Below, in pieces: positions 55,379 through 61,901 of a stretch of 64,000 bases of DNA (position 1 is its first letter; each line of letters opens with the position of its first letter). A model generated the notes under the pieces. The model had not been told where the DNA came from. It made no database searches and saw only the letters and a program-made list of their open reading frames with translations. The DNA comes from Bacteroides pyogenes DSM 20611 = JCM 6294 (GTDB taxonomy: Bacteria > Bacteroidota > Bacteroidia > Bacteroidales > Bacteroidaceae): positions 1 to 64,000 of the forward strand of contig NZ_ATZH01000011.1 of assembly GCF_000428105.1 (NCBI RefSeq), given 5' to 3'. Made by a program: the position numbers and the translations under genes.

Positions 55379-55497
55379 GGTGTTGCCCGGAACTTTCCTC
55401 TCCTCTCCTTTTGCCTCATAACATGTTGTGTACTCACACTCCCGATGCCGGAATTTCCGGAGAGGTAAAGGAAAACAAGGGAATTTCCGGCAACACC
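55379..55497. repeat. Imperfect inverted repeat between the HU-like and thioredoxin-like genes
   Basis: GGTGTTGCCcGGAAcTTTCC at 55379-55398 pairs with GGAATTTCCGGCAACACC at 55480-55497 (few mismatches), enclosing about 80 bases with a smaller palindrome (CCGGAATTTCCGG). It may be a large hairpin or a small mobile-element remnant. Confidence 0.6.
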
Positions 55498-55542
55498 ACA
55501 GAGCAAATTTAAAAGGGGCACCGGTCAAACTTAAAAGAACCT

Positions 55543-56496
55543 ATGAACAAACTACATGCTTTCCTCGCTATATTTCTCTTGTCCGCCCTCTGCGGATGCC
55601 GGAGTAAAAAAGAAGAAGAAACGGAAATAGAAAACCGTTACATACAACTGCTACATGCTCTTGTGACAGACGACACGCCTGCCCTCCGCCGTGAACAGCA
55701 TTACATAACGGACACACTCCCGCCCGACACGCTCCTCGCCTTTCCACACAGAGACGACTACATGCGTGTATGGGCAGATTCGTACATCTTATACGACGCA
55801 GTGATGAAAGCGGAGAAACCCGAGGTGGCAACCACTCTTGCTTCCGAACGTTTCTGCACCGATATGAAACGCCTTGCCGCCCGGCTGATCGGCGCAGGCA
55901 GGCGGCGGTGTGCGGAAGAGATGTTGCGCCCTGTGGCGGAATGCTTGTCGGAGCATGGCATGAACGATGCGGCAGCAGTTACCGCCGCCGCATGCATGGG
56001 CATCGATGCCGACCCTGCCCATCCGGGTGACATTGCCCGCCGTCTGCTCACCCGCCTGCTGCTTGTGGGGAAGAAGGCTCCCTGTTTGTCTCGCACCGCC
56101 CCATCGGTCTCGGCGGGGTCCACGTTGTTGCTGTTTTATGAGACGGATTGTCCCGGCTGCGAATCCGTTCTGCGGGACTTGTGCGGATTCTATGCCACCC
56201 TTAAAGGAATAGGCATTCGTGTGATTTCCATCGCTTCGGACGAAGACGAACATACATTCTCTTCCCGTGCCGCCTCATTGCCTTGGGCTACGAAATTGCA
56301 TGATTCCCGTGGTTTCCGCAGTCCCGACTTCGAGGTTTACGGTGTGGCATTTATACCGACCCTTGTATTAGTGAATCCGGACGGGCGTGTGGCCGGTTCG
56401 TACTGTACGTTGGAAGAAACAGGGCTGATCCGTAGCTTGCCTGCCTTATCGCCACTTCCTGCATCGGGATGTGGTGAAAGCCGCCCGATATCCTAA
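55543..56496 (+). CDS. Thioredoxin-like lipoprotein with CPGC active site
   Basis: 317 residues. Leader with lipobox (LLSALCGC), an alpha-helical N-terminal region to about 180 (as in DUF5106-type proteins), then a thioredoxin domain with LLLFYETDCPGCESVLRDL. The cis-Pro region is VAFIPTLVLVNPDG. It is probably a periplasmic disulfide reductase or isomerase tethered to a membrane. The active site CPGC differs from the usual CGPC. Upstream: HU-like gene; downstream, 11 bases on, a small gene that seems to be its partner. Confidence 0.82.
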   Translation: MNKLHAFLAIFLLSALCGCRSKKEEETEIENRYIQLLHALVTDDTPALRREQHYITDTLPPDTLLAFPHRDDYMRVWADSYILYDAVMKAEKPEVATTLASERFCTDMKRLAARLIGAGRRRCAEEMLRPVAECLSEHGMNDAAAVTAAACMGIDADPAHPGDIARRLLTRLLLVGKKAPCLSRTAPSVSAGSTLLLFYETDCPGCESVLRDLCGFYATLKGIGIRVISIASDEDEHTFSSRAASLPWATKLHDSRGFRSPDFEVYGVAFIPTLVLVNPDGRVAGSYCTLEETGLIRSLPALSPLPASGCGESRPIS

Positions 56497-56507
56497 AACT
56501 CAAAATC

Positions 56508-56888
56508 ATGGATGCTCTTTTATCCCATATTGCGAACATACGCACGGAGTTGTCGATTCTCTACGCCAAGCTCCAAGTTTATTATCTCATGCAAATATTC
56601 CTCTGGCGCAAACGCGACCTGAAAAAGGCCCATCTGTTCAATGCCCGCCTGAAGCAGCTGCTGGAGTCTGAAATCGATGAAAACTCGGAGGGGGTAAGCC
56701 TACATGCGCTATGCGCCTCTTATTTGCGCATGCAGGAATGCTATGCGTACGAACTGGCTATGGTAGACCGCATTCTGGAGGAATATCCGGCTTTGTTCCT
56801 GATGGACAACGATTCCCTGCAGGCTGTTCTGGAAGGAGAAACGGAGGCTTTCTCCCGGGAAAACGCCGGAGACACGGACAGCAATTGA
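56508..56888 (+). CDS. Small hypothetical protein next to the thioredoxin-like lipoprotein
   Basis: 126 residues, no signal peptide, mostly helical (SHIANIRTELSILYAKLQVY, LHALCASYLRMQECYAYELA). I do not recognise a family. The gene starts 11 bases after the lipoprotein gene, so the two are probably cotranslated. The acidic C-terminus (EGETEAFSRENAGDTDSN) seems disordered. Confidence 0.7.
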   Translation: MDALLSHIANIRTELSILYAKLQVYYLMQIFLWRKRDLKKAHLFNARLKQLLESEIDENSEGVSLHALCASYLRMQECYAYELAMVDRILEEYPALFLMDNDSLQAVLEGETEAFSRENAGDTDSN

Positions 56889-56912
56889 AAAATGTGCCAG
56901 CGGTATAAAGGA

Positions 56913-57307
56913 TTATGTCTCTCCTTTTTCTCCGTATCGCTTTTGCAACTTATCGACATGATATATGAACACAACCGTAAGCGAATTGACCGTTACGTGC
57001 ATAATGGCGCTGAACAGCAGCCCGCCGATGAGTTTGTAAAGCACCCCGACCACTACCGAAGCTCCCGTATAGGTCAGCAGTCCTGAAACAGAGAAACCCG
57101 ACATCATGTGCATGAGAGCGAACAAGAGTGATACACGAGTGCCAACACACTGACGGTAAACAGCGTGTCTGTCTTTTCGCTGTTGGAAGGGCTCTCCACC
57201 TTTTTGCCTAATACAAAAGCCAATACCCCGTATTTTACCACGACCAAGCACAACACAAATAGGAGCATATAAGTCCGATTCGGATTTATCGTTTCAAACA
57301 TTTCCAT
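56913..57307 (-). pseudogene. Broken CPBP (CAAX-type) intramembrane protease
   Basis: Two overlapping frames carry pieces of one membrane protein. The first (from 57307) has a membrane segment YMLLFVLCLVVVKYGVLAFV and then runs out. The second holds LLFALMHMMSGFSVSGLLTY and GGLLFSAIMHVTVNSLTVVF, which are the later CPBP motifs with the two catalytic His residues. The Glu-Glu-x-x-x-Arg motif that should lie between is absent, so there is a frameshift and an internal deletion. A -7 element TACCTTTG remains on the minus strand at 57322-57329. Confidence 0.75.
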
Positions 57308-57404
57308 AAAATTATTGACTGCAAAGGTAGCATAAGTAAAGGTCGGAAAGAAATATTTTATCCTTTAAAAGGATATACTTACAGTAAAATCACTATTTTG
57401 AGGT

Positions 57405-57436
57405 ATTGCATCCTTGCCGTGAAGGGCGTACCTTTG
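57405..57436 (+). promoter_or_regulatory. Promoter before the small ORFs at 57.5 kb
   Basis: ATTG at 57405-57408, 20 bases, then TACCTTTG at 57429-57436, close to consensus. It lies 31 bases before an ATG at 57467. Confidence 0.6.
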
Positions 57437-57466
57437 TTTTCGACTTTATTTAATAAAAGAATTGTC

Positions 57467-57571
57467 ATGAACAAACCTCTCAGATACTTTTCGCCATCGC
57501 CACCCACTTCATTATACTACAACGGCAAGTACCGTCACGACACAAGGACAGTTATCATCACGATACAATAA
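57467..57571 (+). CDS. Possible 34-residue small protein
   Basis: Starts MNKPLRYFSPSPPTSLYYNG and ends TRTVIITIQ. It follows a good promoter at the usual distance. No family recognised; it could be a leader peptide or the remnant of a larger gene. Confidence 0.35.
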   Translation: MNKPLRYFSPSPPTSLYYNGKYRHDTRTVIITIQ

Positions 57572-57657
57572 CAATCTTTCATCACGAGAGAACGACTTGC
57601 ACCGGTCTCCATAGCGCGGAAACAGACTTCAGAATAATCAACTAAAAACGTAAGAAT

Positions 57658-57849
57658 ATGAGTGTGACCAACATTATCGACGATCCGAACGTAACCATCG
57701 TACAGGGTGTAAACGGCATTCGGCTTTGTGAAGAAGGCTGGATGACACAGAGGAGAAATCACAGAAAGTCCGGAGAAAAGACGAAAGAGACGATTGTGTC
57801 GTGCAACCATATGGAAGAACAGCCTTCCATCCATGCGGAAAACGGCTGA
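57658..57849 (+). CDS. Possible 63-residue hypothetical protein
   Basis: Starts MSVTNIIDDPNVTIVQGVNG; the first 30 residues look like folded protein, while the rest (RRNHRKSGEKTKETIVSC) looks like out-of-frame sequence. Perhaps a truncated gene. It lies in the same transcript as the 34-residue frame and ends before a strong hairpin at 57975. Confidence 0.3.
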   Translation: MSVTNIIDDPNVTIVQGVNGIRLCEEGWMTQRRNHRKSGEKTKETIVSCNHMEEQPSIHAENG

Positions 57850-57974
57850 CCTTGTACTTCTTTCCGCCGTTTTATCCTGCAACTCTCCTTGGCAGCATAT
57901 GATGGGCTTACGATTTCTCAAGGTTGTTGTGCGGAAGATAAACGGCGAGACCGTCATTCAAACTATGTTCAAGC

Positions 57975-58026
57975 CACAAAGCCCGTTTCGAGAACGCTTG
58001 CATCGGTTCTCGAAACGGGCTTTGTG
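57975..58026. terminator. Perfect 21-bp hairpin between convergent regions
   Basis: Bases 57975-57995 and 58006-58026 are exact reverse complements (21 bp) with a 10-base loop; the stem begins CACAAAGCCCGTTTCGAGAA. It lies between the small plus-strand frames and the 3' end of the minus-strand DUF4876 operon, so it probably stops transcription from both sides. The gap 57850-58093 holds nothing else. Confidence 0.8.
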
Positions 58027-58093
58027 ATTATTATTGCACTTTAAAAGAACAAGTTTGCTTTTTCAGTGAAGTTTGCGCATACGGGCTCCGGTT

Positions 58094-59176
58094 TTATTCC
58101 TTGGAGAGGGACGCAGAGGCTTCTACAACCTCAAAGTCGGAGGTAGAGTTATTGTCGTCCACGTATTTGTTGCCGTCGTGTTTTCTTTTCAAAGCCTTGC
58201 CGGCAGCATCTTTATCAACGTTACTACCTTTTTTACCACTTGACGCTTTTTCCTGTACCCCTTTATGTCCTTTATCTATTTTTTGGGTGACTAATGGCCA
58301 TTGGAATTCACTGTTAGGACAAACGGTCACCGCATCTTCTACCCAATCATAGGGGATGGTCAGCACGGGTTGGTATGCGTTGTGATGTCCGGCATTTTTG
58401 TAAGCAACGTTTTTATAATATTTATTGGCGGCTTTCTCATCGCCTGCTTGCTTTTCTTCTTCCTGAAATGTCTTTTTTATGTTTTCCGGCTTATCGCCCA
58501 GTTTGAGCAGGGTCACGACGAAACTTGTCTTTATGTCGAAGTCTTGCATATCTTCATCTGGCGCCCACGTTCCGTTTGAATAGGTTAACTGCATCACATT
58601 TTCTTTGTCGACGATAGGCTCTTCGTTTTCGTCTTTCGTCGCCCATTGGAAGTCGGCCTTGCTTAAATCCAAAAGATGGTCGAGCCCTTTGTAAGTTTGG
58701 AGATCTTCTCCATCTTCCTTCAATTCCCTTTCTTTCTCTGCTTTATGGTCGATTGCCTTTTGGGCGACGAGCACTGACTTGCCGGGGCGCAGAGGATGCT
58801 GCGTTCCGTTACCCCCAAACAGAACCATAGTAGCTACTCCGAAGTGGGTTTTCATGAAGTTGAACTCGTCTCTGAGATCTATCCGGTTGCTGGGACTGAA
58901 CACATGTACGGCCAGGGCATAGTTGTCCAGATAGACCGTCTCCGATGTGGGATTGTAAATCTTGATATATTTATCCTCATTATAAGGTATGTCATATTCT
59001 TTTTCACCATCGGTTCTGGTATAATAAGTACCGGTGTAATACACTTCCTGTATCAGGAGATGATCTATTTCCGTTTTAGACGTCGGCACAATCTCGTCGC
59101 CGTCTCTGCGGCAACTTGTAAATACGGTTAAACCGATTGTTGCGAGCAATAGCCCGCTTTTCAATAAATTCTTCAT
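58094..59176 (-). CDS. DUF4876 lipoprotein
   Basis: 360 residues. Leader with lipobox (TVFTSC), then LLIQEVYYTGTYY and YIKIYNPTSETVYLDNYALA, which mark DUF4876, a Bacteroidota cell-surface family of lamin-tail-like beta fold. The C-terminus is basic and lysine-rich, then acidic. Function unknown; in other genomes I recall the family beside TonB receptors like the one here. It is the last gene of the 58-64 kb operon. Confidence 0.82.
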   Translation of the reverse strand: MKNLLKSGLLLATIGLTVFTSCRRDGDEIVPTSKTEIDHLLIQEVYYTGTYYTRTDGEKEYDIPYNEDKYIKIYNPTSETVYLDNYALAVHVFSPSNRIDLRDEFNFMKTHFGVATMVLFGGNGTQHPLRPGKSVLVAQKAIDHKAEKERELKEDGEDLQTYKGLDHLLDLSKADFQWATKDENEEPIVDKENVMQLTYSNGTWAPDEDMQDFDIKTSFVVTLLKLGDKPENIKKTFQEEEKQAGDEKAANKYYKNVAYKNAGHHNAYQPVLTIPYDWVEDAVTVCPNSEFQWPLVTQKIDKGHKGVQEKASSGKKGSNVDKDAAGKALKRKHDGNKYVDDNNSTSDFEVVEASASLSKE

Positions 59177-59253
59177 TTGTTTTTTAATTGTTTTGGTTAT
59201 AAAAAAAGGTTTATTAATTTAAGTATGTTGCTTGTTCAGCCATCCGTTTCTTT

Positions 59254-60540
59254 CTACAAGAACCATGAGCCGAATGCTCCGCTTCCATGAATGGTCATAT
59301 TGCGGGTGGCTTCATAGGCTTCTTCCGGGGTTAATCCTATTTCTCTTCCCAAGTGAACATAATACGGTTCGTTGGGGTCGGGCCGGGTGGGGTCGGTGTC
59401 GAATGTGCTTGCGTATACCTTGATGGGGATGTTGAAGCGTATCATCTCTTTCCAGTTCGACCCGGGATGGGGCGCATCATAGGGAGCGCATGTATATTTC
59501 CCGCCTCCCAAAGGCGCACCGCTTTCATCATGAGGCATAGGGGTGATTGCTTTTTGGCCTTTATCGCACTTCATGAGCCTGACGGCCAGATAAAAATAGG
59601 GAAGCAGGTTGCGTGTCCTTATGTAGGTCGCTCCGTTCTTGAGTGGAACGGGCCAGTCGGTGTATAGGGGATCTACTTCTATGTCGAACTTCATATGTCC
59701 TTTCAGCCCTACCCAATCTTGATCGTATGGCACCATGGCGCCTTCGGTTTTGAAACGCTCGAACGGGGGAAGCAACTTTTGATTGAATAACTCGCGCGTG
59801 CCGTCGCCCATGTCATCGGAAGTCCACGTATCGCGGTAGGTATATGCGAAGAGCGACCGGGTGGCTTCTCTTAATTGCTCAAAGGTCTTCTTGTCTTTGA
59901 AGAACTTTGATTCAATCATGTCCGGTTCCTCCTTTCCTCGGTAACGGACATCTTTCACGGTAAACGGCTTTCCCTTATCGTCTACATCGCTGATGGAGAA
60001 GAATACCTGATAACGCTCGGACTGTTCCAATATACGGTCGTTGATGGGTTGCCCGTTGCGGTCGTAGAAGAACAGGCACACCCCCCAGAGTTTGGTAGAG
60101 CCTCCAATGATGCGGATGTATTCGGGCCCTTTTTTCCCGGCAACCTTTTCCTGATAGGTCGCCGTGCTTGTGGTATCCACCTCTACTTTAATTCCTTTCG
60201 ATGTGTTGTGGATGACCACGAACTCCTCCTGCCTCCAAGGGGCTTTGTCGTAAACCAAATTGCCATGAAACTTTCCTCCTCCGTGCGGATGCCCTTCCTT
60301 GAACATGACAAGGCACGTGGCCCAGTCTTTCAACGCTCCGTCGGGGTCCGGATTGGCCAATCCCTGCTCGGTGACAATGGGGGCTTTGTAGAGGTCGGCT
60401 GCCGTTTGCGGCATCTTTTTCCGTGTCAGGGCATTGTCTTTGTAATCGACTTCAATGTTGCCGAATATGAACTTGTCGCACGATGAGCATAATGCCGCGA
60501 CACTGAAAGTCAGTACGATTGTTTTAATAATTCTTTTCAT
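59254..60540 (-). CDS. Lipoprotein with HPHGGGKFHG motif (paralog of the next gene upstream)
   Basis: 428 residues. Leader with lipobox (ALCSSC). At about residue 80 there is FKEGHPHGGGKFHGN, a His/Gly-rich motif that could bind a metal or heme. Later blocks are shared with the 442-residue upstream protein: FFYDRNGQPIN, RYQVFFSI, VRYRG, FAYTYRDT, and DWVGLKGHMKFD. No named family recognised. Probably a surface or periplasmic ligand-binding lipoprotein that works with the TonB receptor. Gap to the upstream gene is 27 bases. Confidence 0.75.
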   Translation of the reverse strand: MKRIIKTIVLTFSVAALCSSCDKFIFGNIEVDYKDNALTRKKMPQTAADLYKAPIVTEQGLANPDPDGALKDWATCLVMFKEGHPHGGGKFHGNLVYDKAPWRQEEFVVIHNTSKGIKVEVDTTSTATYQEKVAGKKGPEYIRIIGGSTKLWGVCLFFYDRNGQPINDRILEQSERYQVFFSISDVDDKGKPFTVKDVRYRGKEEPDMIESKFFKDKKTFEQLREATRSLFAYTYRDTWTSDDMGDGTRELFNQKLLPPFERFKTEGAMVPYDQDWVGLKGHMKFDIEVDPLYTDWPVPLKNGATYIRTRNLLPYFYLAVRLMKCDKGQKAITPMPHDESGAPLGGGKYTCAPYDAPHPGSNWKEMIRFNIPIKVYASTFDTDPTRPDPNEPYYVHLGREIGLTPEEAYEATRNMTIHGSGAFGSWFL

Positions 60541-60567
60541 TTCAGTATATTTAGAAAATCCAACAAT

Positions 60568-61896
60568 TTATATTCTTATCCAGGGAATACGGTTAAAGAA
60601 ATTCCCGTCTCCCCAAAACATCTCTTGCATGGCCGTGTCGTCGGCTTTGGGATAGAAGCGCCGGATATCGGCCTTGCATTGTTCGTGGTCTCCATCAAGG
60701 TCGGCTATCACCCTGAAAGCTACGGGGTAATCAATATCGAAGCTGTTCCATACGGCTTGAAGCGCATTATACTTGTACACTCCACCGTTGTAATTTCCGT
60801 CAGCGGTGTTGCCGTATTTCCCCAATCGGTTGTCGTTGGCGGGAATAGAGACTCTGTTCAGAATATGGCAGATACATATTCGCATTTGGAATGTCATATC
60901 GGTTTTCTTGAACCGGAGTATGCCTTTGAATCCCAAAGCGTCGAGGGGCGCTCCGTCGTCCAGCGACCTTTTTTCTCTGAGGCGTATCACCTCGCTGCCG
61001 GAGCGAAGCCGGTTCATATCGTCGTAATCGGTCAATTCTTTTCCCAATTCCTCTTCGACGGGGTCGGTGTCACGATACTCGTAACTGAAAATCTCCGGCA
61101 CTTTCTCGTTCAGACTGAAATTGTTGACGGCTTGATAGAGATTGAACGTCTTGCCCGTGGCGGGGTCTTCATACGGTTTCATTGCTGCGGGTTTCATGGA
61201 GTTTTCGACGGATTTCTCGGCCAAGCCGCCGCTATATCTCACTTTATCGGTTCGATTGTCGTCATTGAGGGCATAAATGTTCGATGCCGAAATTTTGGAT
61301 GCCGGAACTCTTTTCCCGTCTCCATTCTCGCTGAAGGTATAATTGTTGTAATAAATGCTGTCCAACGACATGGGGTAAATCAGTTGCCGGCCATCTAAGG
61401 AGTAATTCTGTATGGTGAAAAAATGCTGGTGCACCAACAAGGTGGAATTGTCTTCATCATCGGGATAATAACTTGAAAACTGATAGTTGATGAGCATGCC
61501 GTTAACGTCATAATATTTCAACTCAAGACCATAGTGGAACTTCTCCGATTTGACGACGTCGAACACTTTTCTGTCAGACGTAATCACCATTTTCCCGTTA
61601 TCGTCTTTTGACAGCGTTATCTCCTGAACAAGAGGGATGGGAGTCGCTTTTTCACTGTTTGCATAAGCGACATACGTATGATCACCGTTGGTCAGTTTAT
61701 AGTCGGACTTGCGGGCCAACCTCAGGATGAGCTGCACCGAATAAATTTGTTCGTGTCCTTTCACATCGCGCTCTATCGAAGAAGGTGGGGCTTTCACTAT
61801 TTTCTTCAACAGATTATCCACGCTCTCATCAGAGCAACCGCTCAGTAGCAGCAATATACCAAGCATCGGTAATATAAAGCGAATCTTATATCTCAT
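60568..61896 (-). CDS. Lipoprotein, paralog of the 428-residue lipoprotein
   Basis: 442 residues. Leader with lipobox (LLLLSGC). Shared blocks with the neighbouring protein: KYYDVNGMLIN, VHQHFFTI, VRYSGG, FSYEYRDTD and DALGFKGILRF, in the same order and spacing. It lacks the HPHGGGKFHG motif of its paralog but has a His pair in VHQHFF. It starts 5 bases after the TonB receptor stop, so it is translated with it. Function unknown; likely substrate capture. Confidence 0.75.
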   Translation of the reverse strand: MRYKIRFILPMLGILLLLSGCSDESVDNLLKKIVKAPPSSIERDVKGHEQIYSVQLILRLARKSDYKLTNGDHTYVAYANSEKATPIPLVQEITLSKDDNGKMVITSDRKVFDVVKSEKFHYGLELKYYDVNGMLINYQFSSYYPDDEDNSTLLVHQHFFTIQNYSLDGRQLIYPMSLDSIYYNNYTFSENGDGKRVPASKISASNIYALNDDNRTDKVRYSGGLAEKSVENSMKPAAMKPYEDPATGKTFNLYQAVNNFSLNEKVPEIFSYEYRDTDPVEEELGKELTDYDDMNRLRSGSEVIRLREKRSLDDGAPLDALGFKGILRFKKTDMTFQMRICICHILNRVSIPANDNRLGKYGNTADGNYNGGVYKYNALQAVWNSFDIDYPVAFRVIADLDGDHEQCKADIRRFYPKADDTAMQEMFWGDGNFFNRIPWIRI

Positions 61897-61901
61897 CTTG
61901 T

